DNA from: Desulfosarcina widdelii
GTDB taxonomy: Bacteria > Desulfobacterota > Desulfobacteria > Desulfobacterales > Desulfosarcinaceae
NCBI RefSeq assembly: GCF_009688965.1
Contig: NZ_AP021875.1
Span: forward strand, 496,001 to 560,000
Length of the DNA stretch: 64,000 nt
Reading direction: 5' to 3'
Each line of letters opens with the position of its first letter. Within the stretch, counting starts at the first letter, position 1. The translations under genes were made by a program, and so were the position numbers. This document shows positions 17,360-26,825 of this stretch, piece by piece. The notes beneath the pieces are model-generated. The model did not search any database, was not told the origin of the DNA, and saw nothing but the letters and a program-made list of their open reading frames with translations.

Positions 17360-19431
17360 GTGCAAGTCCCTGTCGGGAGGAAAGACAGTAATGGCTTTCT
17401 GTAAGGGTTAGCCACCCACCCGTATCGAGCCTTGGGTCCATGGCGGAGATACTCACCGATCATTGTAAGTGTCGGACGCCGATGTTTTTTTCGGCTGGAA
17501 ACGAGCCGCGACCCGGGAAAAACCGGTGCCATTCGCGGAAGGACTCACCCCACTGAACGATCAATGGAGAAGAGGGTATCGAACAAGATGGACTAAGCGT
17601 AGGCAGAGAATCCTGTAGGCCGCAGGGGTGATCGCGCACCCTGAAGTGCTGGTACAGCTTCGAAATGCAACTTGCGGACGCCGAGGGTTTTAACGTGCGC
17701 CGAAGGCAAAACAGAAGCATCCGATTTGGCGAGGATGTGGAGGTCCGCCGGAGTCATCAGGCCGTGGCATGCAGGAAGAGATGCGTCGCAGAACTCGGGA
17801 AGCCTCAAAGGTTCCAGGAAAAGCATGGTACACTACAGTGCTGAAATGTTGAGTCCCTGGTGGGAGGAAAGTCGGCCGTCCGACCGACCTCTATATACCG
17901 ATGGGGTGTCTTATCAGGCATACTACTCAGAGGTGGGGAAAGCCCATCACATGGGGAAGGACCTGACGGAAGTACGTAGCCCGCAAAGGAAACTCGTACC
18001 GGACAAAGTCGGGCTGGAGAAATACGAGCCAACCTCACTGCGGGGAATAGCAATTAAGTCTAAAGAGCGTGCAAAACACCGATTTCAGAACCTGTACCGG
18101 TGCCTGAACTACCGATTCCTTTTAAGTTGCTGGGCGGAATTGAACAAAAACGCAGCCAGCGGTGTGGATCGAGTGACGGCGGAGGCCTACAAGGAAAACC
18201 TGGAGGCCAACGTCAAGGCACAGGCGAAGCGACTGAAACAGAGGCGGTACCGTGCCAAACTGGTGCGGCGATGTTACATTCCGAAGGAGAACGGTAAAGA
18301 GAGGCCGCTGGGTATCCCGGCGCTTGAGGACAGGCTGTTGCAACTGGCCTGTGCCAAGATCCTGTCAACGATCTTCGAGGCGGACTTCGTGGAAACCAGC
18401 TACGGTTACAGGCCCAACCGAAGCGCCCGAGAGGCGATCGAGGATTTACAGTTCAACCTCCAATTCGGTAAGTATGGGTACATCGTAGAGGCTGATATCA
18501 AAGGCTTCTTTGACAATATCGACCACGACTGGCTGTTGCGGATGCTCCGCGAGCGAATCGACGATGCCGCCTTTCTGAGCCTGATCCGCAAGTGGTTGAA
18601 GGCCGGTATCCTGGACACGGACGGGAAAATTATCCACCCGGAATCGGGAACGCCACAAGGTGGGGTCGTCTCCCCCGTACTGGCAAATATCTACCTTCAT
18701 TTCGCTCTGGACCTGTGGTTCGAAAAACGGGTTAAGATCAACTGCAGGGGCAATGCGTTTATCCTCCGGTACGCCGACGACTTCATCTGTGCCTTTCAAT
18801 ATCGGGATGATGCCCGGCGGTTTTACTACGAACTCCCCGAGAGGTTGGCCAATTTCAACCTTTCAGTGGCACCTGAAAAGACCGCACTGTTACGGTTTAG
18901 CCGCTTCCATCCGGGAATGGAAAGGCGAATCGTCTTTCTGGGGTTTGAAACCTATTGGATGGAAGACAGCAGCGGTGCCGTTAAGGTAAGACAACGGACG
19001 GCTCGCAAAAAGCTGCAAGGAGCCTGCAGGCGTATAAAGGAATGGATCAAGGAGAATCGGCATCTGAAAGGACGCGAATTTATAAAGGCGCTGAACCGCC
19101 GGTTGCAAGGGCATTACAATTATTACAATATCCCTGGAAACCTGGAATCAATATGGCGCTTTTATTTTTGGGCGTTGGAATGTGCATTCAAATGGCTGAA
19201 TCGCCGAGGAGGCAAACGCAAGAGCTTCACTTGGAGGATATTTAACAAGGCCATTGAACTATTAGGCATAGCCAAACCAAAGATGCGGATTGTCAACCGC
19301 CAACATCGAGTATTTGCATAAACGAACGACTTACGCGAAGGCGAGTACAACCGAGGAACCGGATGCGGGAAAACCGCACGTCCGGGTCTGTACGGGGGGC
19401 GCTGGGTAACCAGCGTTCCTACCGTGAGATG
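17360..19431 (+). mobile_element. Group II intron (complete, with maturase ORF)
   Basis: The element begins near a GTGCAAG 5' end and contains a reverse transcriptase/maturase ORF. After the ORF it carries a domain V-like hairpin at about 19353-19390: 'CCGGATGCGG', GAAA loop, 'CCGCACGTCCGG'. A domain VI-like stem (GCTGG-GTAA-CCAGC) follows with an unpaired A near 19421. The exact 5' and 3' boundaries are estimates. It sits just after a perfect terminator-like hairpin, which is a target style known for class C introns. It does not interrupt a recognisable protein gene. The first 300 bp upstream of the ORF is structured RNA (domains I-III). Confidence 0.8.
17825..19321 (+). CDS. ltrA: Group II intron reverse transcriptase/maturase
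   Basis: This 498-residue protein has the RT blocks in order: 'NKNAASGVDRVTAEAY' (RT1), 'RPLGIPALEDRLLQ' (RT2), 'EADIKGFFDNIDH' (RT3), 'GTPQGGVVSPVLANIYL' (RT4) and the catalytic 'YADDF' (about 316-320). A maturase (X) domain follows. There is no C-terminal HNH endonuclease, so mobility would rely on structured or single-stranded targets. The frame is open upstream to 17672; I chose the ATG at 17825 because upstream sequence should be intron RNA. It splices its host intron and drives retrohoming. Confidence 0.88.
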   Translation: MVHYSAEMLSPWWEESRPSDRPLYTDGVSYQAYYSEVGKAHHMGKDLTEVRSPQRKLVPDKVGLEKYEPTSLRGIAIKSKERAKHRFQNLYRCLNYRFLLSCWAELNKNAASGVDRVTAEAYKENLEANVKAQAKRLKQRRYRAKLVRRCYIPKENGKERPLGIPALEDRLLQLACAKILSTIFEADFVETSYGYRPNRSAREAIEDLQFNLQFGKYGYIVEADIKGFFDNIDHDWLLRMLRERIDDAAFLSLIRKWLKAGILDTDGKIIHPESGTPQGGVVSPVLANIYLHFALDLWFEKRVKINCRGNAFILRYADDFICAFQYRDDARRFYYELPERLANFNLSVAPEKTALLRFSRFHPGMERRIVFLGFETYWMEDSSGAVKVRQRTARKKLQGACRRIKEWIKENRHLKGREFIKALNRRLQGHYNYYNIPGNLESIWRFYFWALECAFKWLNRRGGKRKSFTWRIFNKAIELLGIAKPKMRIVNRQHRVFA

Positions 19432-19500
19432 ACCTTTGTTTGTCGGAATGGACGTACCGTAGACAACCAACAACTTTCACAGTCAGGAGGAAAACGGCAA

Positions 19501-19788
19501 ATGACAAAAGAAAAGAGTTCAATTCCCAAAGGATCAATTAGAATCCACCTGTACAACTTCAGAAATGTTTTAAAGCCAAGAGGATCAATGAAAAAGGAAT
19601 CTCTCGGACTTGATGTCCATGAGAGATTGGTATCCGTGTTTGAAGAGTGGTCCGATCCGGATTACTGGGACAATCCCAGTCAGCGTGAACTACTGAAACA
19701 GATACGGAAAAACCTGCTTAGCGAAGTGGGAGCCGCCTGGAAAAAATTCATTGAAAATGGAGAGAATTCGGAAAGTGTCGGAGGTTGA
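19501..19788 (+). CDS. Small hypothetical protein
   Basis: This 95-residue, charged, soluble protein starts at an ATG preceded by a strong AGGAGG (ending 11 bp upstream). It contains a tryptophan-rich acidic segment ('EEWSDPDYWDNPSQREL') and a C-terminal amphipathic helix. I recognise no family. It is the first gene after the group II intron and precedes the recombinase, so it is probably part of the integrated element. Confidence 0.6.
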   Translation: MTKEKSSIPKGSIRIHLYNFRNVLKPRGSMKKESLGLDVHERLVSVFEEWSDPDYWDNPSQRELLKQIRKNLLSEVGAAWKKFIENGENSESVGG

Positions 19789-19993
19789 AACCACCAGGAT
19801 TTGAATGGAAAATCTCAAATTGCACCTAATATTTATTATGATTTTAGTCAGATATAATGGTGGAATACTTCAGAAAATATACATTATCTGAAAGATATTG
19901 GCCGTTTGGCAGGGAATCCGCCGTGGTAATGTACTATATCATATACGAAACCTGTAATATTTCCAACACACCCAAAAATCGGAGGTACCAACC

Positions 19994-20692
19994 ATGAGAC
20001 AATTCAACCGGAAGTGGACCTTGGACAGGGAGAAATTTCTGTCCGAGGCCGAAGTCAAGAAACTCAGACGGACGGTGGAAGATAAGGCTTTGGCCGACCT
20101 GCAAAGGGGACGCACGACGTGGCCGAGGTTCTGGGTGGCGATTGACTTGGCAGTGGGAGCGGGATTACGGGTGTCGGAGATCGCCAACCTGAAAGTCGGT
20201 AACCTGTATCTCAGTACCAGAGAACCCCGTTTACGGGTGACCGGCAAGGGCAACCGAACCCGAGACGTTTTCATCTCCAGGGATCTCATGAAACACCTTT
20301 CGAGCTTTCTGAAATGGAAGCGGACCATGGATGAGCCTTTAGACAAAGATGAGTTCCTGTTGGTCTCCAGTCACGGAAAATCCTATTCGACGAGAGCATT
20401 GCAGTATGCTTTCAAGGTTTCTCTGGCCGAAGCGAGGTTACCGAAATATTACTCTATTCATTCTCTCAGGCACAGCTACGGTACCTATCTTTACCAGCGG
20501 ACAAAGGACCTTCGATTAGTTCAGAAACAGCTCGGGCACTCGTCCATAGCCACGACCACAATTTATGCCGATGTGACCGTTGAGCAAACTATAGAAGCTG
20601 TCAACGGGCTTTTTGAAGACAACCCCGACTGCGACGATGCAATCGATACTATCCCACCGTCAGACGATCCCGCCTCACCCAAGCCAGAATAA
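19994..20692 (+). CDS. Tyrosine recombinase/integrase, catalytic-domain type
   Basis: This 232-residue protein has all catalytic residues of a tyrosine recombinase: Arg59 ('GAGLRVSE'), Lys85 ('GKGNRTR'), His156-Arg159 ('HSLRHSYGT'), His182 ('LGHSSIATT') and the nucleophile Tyr191 ('IYADV'). The usual N-terminal SAM-like core-binding domain is reduced to about 40 residues. GGAGG lies 8 bp before the start. It probably handles integration, excision or dimer resolution of the accessory element that carries the neighbouring DUF2958, DUF4314 and ArdC genes. The C-terminal tail is acidic and Pro-rich. Confidence 0.9.
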   Translation: MRQFNRKWTLDREKFLSEAEVKKLRRTVEDKALADLQRGRTTWPRFWVAIDLAVGAGLRVSEIANLKVGNLYLSTREPRLRVTGKGNRTRDVFISRDLMKHLSSFLKWKRTMDEPLDKDEFLLVSSHGKSYSTRALQYAFKVSLAEARLPKYYSIHSLRHSYGTYLYQRTKDLRLVQKQLGHSSIATTTIYADVTVEQTIEAVNGLFEDNPDCDDAIDTIPPSDDPASPKPE

Positions 20693-20813
20693 CCCCCAAA
20701 AAAAACTGAATCAGAGCATCGTGTAAGCGGTGGATTTCGTCAATTACCGTGAGGGCCATTGGTGCGTCCTGAATTTGAAACACACAACCAACAACGGGGA
20801 AAGGAGGGCAATC

Positions 20814-21011
20814 ATGTATTCACCGAAAATAAAGGAGGACTTGATTCCGATTCTATACAAGCTGGCAAAGCAGGAACAGAAACCAATGACGGAATTGGTG
20901 GATGAAATGCTGCGGGCGGAAATATCGAAACGAAATGGACAGGCAGAGACATCAAATGATGAATCGCCTTCGAAGAAGGTAAAAAAAACAGCTCACGATA
21001 GAAGAACTTAA
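20814..21011 (+). CDS. Small ribbon-helix-helix-like protein
   Basis: This 65-residue protein starts at an ATG with AGGAGG 6 bp upstream. 'DLIPILYKLAKQEQKPMTEL' followed by 'VDEMLRAEI' resembles the helix pair of small RHH (CopG/Arc-like) DNA-binding proteins, but the preceding beta-strand is only weakly suggested. The Lys-rich C-terminus is encoded over an A8 run that shares sequence with a different-frame Cys-rich ORF downstream. A regulatory role in the mobile region is plausible, not proven. Confidence 0.6.
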   Translation: MYSPKIKEDLIPILYKLAKQEQKPMTELVDEMLRAEISKRNGQAETSNDESPSKKVKKTAHDRRT

Positions 21012-21039
21012 AAACTTTTTGAAAGGCAAATACATCATT

Positions 21040-21135
21040 ATGGACTGTGGACATCGCTATTGTCTGCATCCGTTAAGCAACACGTTTATCATGACGGCAG
21101 AAGGCAACACATATTGCCACGAATGTTACGATTGA
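21040..21135 (+). CDS. Short Cys/His-rich (zinc-knuckle-like) peptide, frame-shifted relative to the upstream gene
   Basis: The 31-codon reading frame starting at this ATG encodes 'MDCGHRYC' and ends 'YCHECYD', giving two paired Cys/His clusters like a small zinc-binding fold. The same frame is open upstream to 20983 and reads naturally as 'KKQLTIEELKNFLKGKYII', which looks coding. It begins inside the A8 tract where the preceding gene is in another frame. Either the gene starts at a weak internal codon, or a one-base change in the A-tract has split it, or +1 frameshifting joins the two. No good RBS precedes the ATG. Confidence 0.4.
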   Translation: MDCGHRYCLHPLSNTFIMTAEGNTYCHECYD

Positions 21136-21171
21136 AGACAGACGTTCCGAGTAAAAATCAAAGGAGAAAAC

Positions 21172-21504
21172 ATGTGGAATGAACCATCAAAAGCACGATT
21201 GGAAAAGATGCCGAGGCTATACGAAACCGAAAATATTTCTCTGAAGGAGAAGTTAGTCCACCTGCATTTCTTCATTGCAGGATGCGATTGGTACGTCTGC
21301 GAGTTCGATGGGCATGACCTTTTTTGGGGCTACGCCATCCTCAACGGCGATTATGAAATGGCTGAATGGGGCTATATCAGCTTCAGTGAACTGCGTGAAC
21401 TTTCGGTATGCGGCATCGAGGTTGATTGTGAACTGGAGGAATATTTTCCGGTCAAGAAGGCACAATCTATCGATAAAATTTGCGAGAGTAACGGATGGAA
21501 ATAG
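21172..21504 (+). CDS. DUF2958-family protein
   Basis: This 110-residue protein matches the DUF2958 family found on plasmids and integrated elements: 'MPRLYETENISLKEKLVHLHFFI', then 'DWYVCEFDG', 'FWGYAILNGDYEMAEWGYISFSEL' and 'VDCELEE'. Biochemical function is unknown. AAGGAGA precedes the start. It is the first of three closely spaced small genes (with the next two) that probably form an operon of the mobile element. Confidence 0.85.
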   Translation: MWNEPSKARLEKMPRLYETENISLKEKLVHLHFFIAGCDWYVCEFDGHDLFWGYAILNGDYEMAEWGYISFSELRELSVCGIEVDCELEEYFPVKKAQSIDKICESNGWK

Positions 21505-21547
21505 AGAGACAGCAAGAATTTACTTTTCCAGCAAAGGAGAAAAAAAC

Positions 21548-21937
21548 ATGCAGGAGAAATTTGGATCTAAATCAAATTGGAAAAAATTCGGCATTACCAC
21601 AGGAAAGGAACTGAAATCTTGTATCAAAGCCATTTTCGATCAGCATGATCATCAACAACAGGTCCTGATTGGGCTTTATCAAATGGTTTTTCCGGATTGG
21701 GACCGGATCGCAAAGATTCATGGTTATCCAACTGCCGGTGAAGACCTATGGAAGTATATTTGCCGCCAGTTCCAAGAATTTGATCGAACCCACCATCCCG
21801 ACTGTATGCCCGGAGGGATTTGGATGAACACCGGTTTTTCCGCCAACCAACATCTTGAAGGTTGGGAAATTAGCTTCGAAAACTGTCTGGTGGAATACAA
21901 CGAACAGATTCAATCAGAAAAGGAGATGAGGCCATGA
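21548..21937 (+). CDS. Hypothetical protein of the mobile-element operon
   Basis: This 129-residue protein is not recognised. It is predicted soluble, with an aromatic-rich middle ('MVFPDWDRIAKIHGYP', 'GGIWMNTGFSANQHLEGWEISF'). The start is an ATG preceded by AAAGGAG. The stop overlaps the start of the DUF4314 gene by 4 bp, supporting translational coupling. Sandwiched between DUF2958 and DUF4314 genes, it is likely another accessory gene of a conjugative or integrative element. Confidence 0.65.
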   Translation: MQEKFGSKSNWKKFGITTGKELKSCIKAIFDQHDHQQQVLIGLYQMVFPDWDRIAKIHGYPTAGEDLWKYICRQFQEFDRTHHPDCMPGGIWMNTGFSANQHLEGWEISFENCLVEYNEQIQSEKEMRP

Positions 21938-22125
21938 AAGACAAAATGAAAAGCCAGCGAATTGAACTGATTTCAACGAGTGATCCGTACACAAATCTCA
22001 GACCTGGCGATCAAGGGAGTGTGGATTTTGTTGACGACATGGGAACAATCCACGTGGACTGGGACAATGGTTCGACTTTCGGATTAGTCCCTGGAGAGGA
22101 CCAATATCGTTTTATTGGCGTTTGA
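21934..22125 (+). CDS. DUF4314-family small protein
   Basis: This 63-residue protein is a near-canonical DUF4314 domain: 'RIELISTSDPYTNLRPGDQG', then 'VDDMGTIHVDWDNGSTFGLVPGEDQYRFI'. These small beta-rich (SH3-like) proteins of unknown function are common on plasmids and phage-like elements. It overlaps the previous gene by 4 bp. The IS1595-family element lies about 240 bp downstream and now separates this operon from ardC. Confidence 0.85.
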   Translation: MKDKMKSQRIELISTSDPYTNLRPGDQGSVDFVDDMGTIHVDWDNGSTFGLVPGEDQYRFIGV

Positions 22126-22371
22126 TACGAAGGGGATGCCTGACGGTGGCACATTGCTTAAATGCCCTTAAACGGCATCTCACGTGTAATTGTACTGCCA
22201 GCACTGGTTTTTGCAGGTTGGCATCGAAAACACCTCAAAAAGAGGGGGTTTTGGTACGTTTTTCGGGGTCAATTTTGCCTTATTTTACCGATTTTTAGGG
22301 ATTCCAAACTATCAGATAATCGAAATTCCATCGACCAACCTAACTGTCCAGTCTTTCAACAATTAACTGAA
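22126..22371. other. Intergenic sequence to the IS target duplication
   Basis: About 245 bp between the DUF4314 gene and the IS1595 element. No gene is supported. The last 8 bp (TAACTGAA, 22364-22371) is the left copy of the IS target duplication. Confidence 0.5.
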
Positions 22372-23460
22372 TCTGGTTATGCACTTTGCTCCAGTGATAA
22401 AATATTCAGCACGTGTGACCGTATATGTCACAACCTCGGAGTATACTGATCCTAAAACTATATTGGGAGGTATACATGGACCAGTTTACGATCACCGAGG
22501 ATTTTCCTAAAAACCAGGCCGCCTTCGATACTCGATTTAGCACCGAGGAGGCTTGCCAGACTTATCTTTACGAACTGCGATGGCCAGATGGTTTCAAGTG
22601 CATACGCTGCGGGGAAACGCGTCACTGGAAAAGCAACAGAGGGCTTTACATTTGCTTTCGATGTGAGCATCAGCATTCGATTACCGCTGGCACGATCATG
22701 GCCGGCACCCGCAAACCGTTGGTTCTCTGGTTCAAAGCCATGTGGTGGTTTACGACACGAAAATCTGGTGTTAACGCCATCAACCTGCAAGACCTATTGG
22801 GACTGGGCAGCTACCATACCGCTTGGCGCTGGTTACAGAAATTGCGAAGCTGTACAATCCGTCAAAACCGGGAGAAATTATCTGGGAAAGTAGAAGTCGA
22901 CGAGTTCTATCTTGGTGGCGAATACGGTGGCGGTAAAAGAGGCCGCGGTGCCGAACACAAATGCGCGGTCGCAATCGCTGTGGAGCGCAAAGGCCGCAAA
23001 CTTGGGCGCATCCGGTTGCAACTGATAGATGATTGCTCATCGGGTCAACTTATTCCTTTCATGATAAACAACGTAAGCCAAGGGAGTGTTGTTACCACCG
23101 ATGGTTGGAAAGGATACAATGATCTTGATTCTGAAGGTTATGACCATTTGCAAGTTGTCCGTTCCAAAACGCTTGAGAGAGAAAGCGTGCTGTCCGGAGC
23201 GCATTTGGTAATCTCCCTGATCAAGCGTTTGATGATTGGAACCTTTCAAGGTCGTTTTGAGCGAAAGTACCTTCAGCGCTACCTTGACGAATATGTGTTC
23301 CGATTTAACCGGCGCGCAACCGCTTCAGTTGGTAAGCGATTTTATCGTATCGTACAACAAGCCGTCGCAACCAAGGCTTTGCCCAAAAAACAAATCATAC
23401 TGGGCGTTCCGAGCCTGGGTTTGGCGGGCTAAGCTCACTGGAGCGAAGTGCATAACCAGA
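22372..23460 (+). mobile_element. Complete IS1595-family insertion sequence
   Basis: The 1089-bp element is bounded by 26-bp terminal inverted repeats (22372-22397 and 23435-23460) that differ at one position; each begins TCTGGTTATGCACTT from the outside, with the single difference in the right copy. It is flanked by identical 8-bp direct repeats TAACTGAA (22364-22371 and 23461-23468), the target-duplication length known for this family. It encodes one intact transposase. Clean ends and duplication suggest recent transposition into the region just upstream of ardC. Confidence 0.95.
22476..23432 (+). CDS. IS1595-family transposase
   Basis: This 318-residue transposase has an N-terminal zinc ribbon ('CIRCGETRHW', 'CFRCEHQHS', about residues 46-70), the family's 'TAGTIMAGTRKPLVLWFKAMWW' region, and a DDE/N-type catalytic core: 'VEVDEFYLGG', 'TTDGWKGY' and 'FNRR'. 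GGGAGG 6 bp upstream fixes the start. The gene is intact inside an element with matching ends, so it is probably functional. Confidence 0.92.
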   Translation: MDQFTITEDFPKNQAAFDTRFSTEEACQTYLYELRWPDGFKCIRCGETRHWKSNRGLYICFRCEHQHSITAGTIMAGTRKPLVLWFKAMWWFTTRKSGVNAINLQDLLGLGSYHTAWRWLQKLRSCTIRQNREKLSGKVEVDEFYLGGEYGGGKRGRGAEHKCAVAIAVERKGRKLGRIRLQLIDDCSSGQLIPFMINNVSQGSVVTTDGWKGYNDLDSEGYDHLQVVRSKTLERESVLSGAHLVISLIKRLMIGTFQGRFERKYLQRYLDEYVFRFNRRATASVGKRFYRIVQQAVATKALPKKQIILGVPSLGLAG

Positions 23461-23490
23461 TAACTGAAATACAATTTAAGGAGGTGCACT

Positions 23491-24270
23491 ATGGCGACCG
23501 TTCATGAAACCGTCAGCGGGATAATTGCGGCATTCGAAAGGGGAGACATTCCTGAGGCCATTGCATACTCGATGTTTCCCGCTGCTGACATTCCTTCATC
23601 CAGCTGGTCTTTGCTAAATCGGACGGTGATGTTTCTTTCAGGCACGCAAGACGCCCGTGGTTACCGGCAATGGCAACAGGTTGGTCGGCACGTTAAAAAG
23701 GGGGGCAAGGCTATCTATATATTGGTACCCAAAATCGCTAAAACCGTTGATGGTCAGACAGGAGAAGAAGAAACGATACTTAGAGGTTTTGTCTGTCGGC
23801 CGGTTTTTCGGATTGAAGATACAGATGGGGAGCCTTTGGAATACGAACAGATCGAGCTGCCCGATTTCCCGCTGATTGAAAGAGCAGAGGAGTGGGGCAT
23901 AGCTGTAAAGGCGATACCTGGCAATTACCGATATTGGGGCTGCTATTCGCCAACCAGAAAGGAAATTTCCCTGGCAACTGATGAGGAAGCGGTGTTTTTT
24001 CATGAACTGGCGCACGCTGCCCATGATCGTGTTAAGGGAGGTTTAAAAGGCGGTCAGGACCCACTTCAGGAAATTGTCGCTGAACTAAGTGCAGCCGCTC
24101 TTTGCCGTATGGTTGGTAAAAAAGCGGCCGAGCGACTGGGCAACAATTACCGCTATATCAAAAGGTATGCTGAAGAAATTGGAATGACCGCGCATGGAGC
24201 TTGCCTGAAAGTTCTTGGTGAGACGGAAAAGGTCATGAGCATCATCCTGACAGGAACGCAACCATCATGA
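23491..24270 (+). CDS. ardC: ArdC-like antirestriction protein with zinc metallopeptidase domain
   Basis: This 259-residue protein has the ArdC layout. The N-terminal ssDNA-binding-like part includes a 'WQQVGRHVKKGGKAIYILVP' stretch (residues 61-80). The C-terminal zincin has HExxH as H171-E-L-A-H175 and Glu198 in 'IVAELSAAA' as the third ligand. Known ArdC proteins ride on conjugative plasmids and protect incoming DNA. A strong AAGGAGG precedes the start. The IS1595 element ends 30 bp upstream, so its native promoter or operon link has probably been cut and expression may now depend on the IS. Confidence 0.85.
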   Translation: MATVHETVSGIIAAFERGDIPEAIAYSMFPAADIPSSSWSLLNRTVMFLSGTQDARGYRQWQQVGRHVKKGGKAIYILVPKIAKTVDGQTGEEETILRGFVCRPVFRIEDTDGEPLEYEQIELPDFPLIERAEEWGIAVKAIPGNYRYWGCYSPTRKEISLATDEEAVFFHELAHAAHDRVKGGLKGGQDPLQEIVAELSAAALCRMVGKKAAERLGNNYRYIKRYAEEIGMTAHGACLKVLGETEKVMSIILTGTQPS

Positions 24271-24285
24271 ATAAGGAGGCGAAAA

Positions 24286-24789
24286 ATGAGATTTGTATTC
24301 ATCCAGGTGTCCGGTGGCATCATAGACCAAATACGCATGTTCGACGAGCCGGACCCGGCCGTTGAAGCACTGGCCCAAGTTGCACGCAAATCGGACTTGG
24401 AAAAAACAGATGCCGTCTTGTGGACAGCGGAAGGCATGCTGGCCAACGTCAAAAATTTTCTCGATGACAATGATCAATTCGTGGATGCGCGCGAAACAGT
24501 GAAAAAACGGGCCGTAGCAATGCAGCCGTCCATTTACGTCATCGCCAACCCCATCCATCCGCTTGGATTTACCGTGACATCCTACGACGCCCCCATCGGT
24601 TTTGACAATCCGGCTGAGGCCGTATCCGAACTGGGTCAGCTGCGCAAGGATTTCGGTGGACACTTACAGCTTTATCGGGTGGAACCCGTTGTCGGACCTC
24701 TGGTCACGATGGAAAAACTGGATCAGTTCAACTCGGATTGTGGCGCTGAGGACTTCGATCATGACCAAGTGAGAGACTATCTTTATTAA
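24286..24789 (+). CDS. Hypothetical protein downstream of ardC
   Basis: This 167-residue soluble protein has an AAGGAGG-preceded start 15 bp after ardC and is probably co-transcribed with it. No family is recognised. The N-terminal half is alpha-rich and acidic; the C-terminal half contains 'PIHPLGFTVTSYDAPIGFDNPAEAV', resembling an alpha/beta fold. It is likely an accessory gene of the mobile element. About 60 bp downstream a strong RBS precedes a 7-codon ORF (24862-24885), possibly a remnant of another gene. Confidence 0.6.
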   Translation: MRFVFIQVSGGIIDQIRMFDEPDPAVEALAQVARKSDLEKTDAVLWTAEGMLANVKNFLDDNDQFVDARETVKKRAVAMQPSIYVIANPIHPLGFTVTSYDAPIGFDNPAEAVSELGQLRKDFGGHLQLYRVEPVVGPLVTMEKLDQFNSDCGAEDFDHDQVRDYLY

Positions 24790-24992
24790 ACTCAGCACCC
24801 AAATGCCCTTTACGATCCGCAAGTGGCTTTCTTTTTCCACCCATGCAAAAGGAGACGGATCATGGACATTACCCATTACCTTTAAGCCGGTTATCTAAAC
24901 AGTAATTCCAGTGTGGCTTGGTGACGCGTGCCGGGTAACGTACGACCGCCATTAAAACAGTTTGAACCGCCCCGGGTTTTCCGGAGACCTGG

Positions 24993-26221
<1,229 letters not shown>

Positions 26222-26271
26222 GACTCCATCCTCTCAAACTATGGAGTCTCCGTCAAACCCGGGGCGGTTCA

Positions 26272-26630
26272 GTTACGCACCCCCGAACTACCAGCCTTCG
26301 AGTAGCAATACAAACATGCAATTTTATCATGATCAATAGGTGAACTGGGGCACCACAACATGTTGTATGTTGTGAATAAACAATAAAATTAAAATGATAT
26401 AGCAGTAAGTGCATGTTGGCCGAAGACTATCATTTGAAAAGGATATATGCATCTGCACACTTCAAATATCCCACCCATTTTGACCCTTCAAAATTAACAT
26501 CGCCTGGACTTCACAAAGCTTGTTGTGCTCCTCAATGGACAAGAAATTGGTTATTTAACTCCGAACCTGTTTTTTAACAAATTTGACTTGAATCAAAGAC
26601 ATATTCCTCAAAAAGACCAATGATAATATT
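26272..26630. other. Intergenic region with a palindrome
   Basis: About 360 bp, AT-rich, with no gene recognised. It holds a perfect dyad, CACAACAT and ATGTTGTG separated by GTTGT (26354-26374), which looks like a regulator binding site. Its partner is unknown. Confidence 0.4.
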
Positions 26631-26825
26631 GTGAAAGATAAATTTTTAACCATTGAAGTCCTGCGCAAACGGCTTGATCGGGTGGAAGCAGAACTTGCCG
26701 ATACTTTGCAGCGTATGCCGGCTCACGGGATTAAACCGGGCTTTATGGACGGTTTGCTGGATCAGGAGGATGAGCGCGATCGACTTCTGGGTGAAATCAA
26801 GGCGCTCACGTCAGGTTCACTATGA
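26631..26825 (+). CDS. Small coiled-coil hypothetical protein
   Basis: A GTG-started frame encodes 64 residues, largely two amphipathic helices ('VLRKRLDRVEAELADTLQRM', 'LLDQEDERDRLLGEIKAL'). It overlaps the DUF3786 pseudogene by 4 bp (ATGA), suggesting an original operon. No ribosome-binding site is evident, so the N-terminus may itself be truncated. The family is not recognised. Confidence 0.45.
   Translation: MKDKFLTIEVLRKRLDRVEAELADTLQRMPAHGIKPGFMDGLLDQEDERDRLLGEIKALTSGSL

Noticed and set aside
17250..17360. Integron attC site at the group II intron insertion
   Set aside because: No convincing R'/R'' core pair or integron integrase was seen; only a terminator-like stem and a looser dyad are supported.
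22162..22449. Small plus-strand frame upstream of the IS1595 transposase
   Set aside because: It crosses the target duplication and the left inverted repeat and has no RBS.
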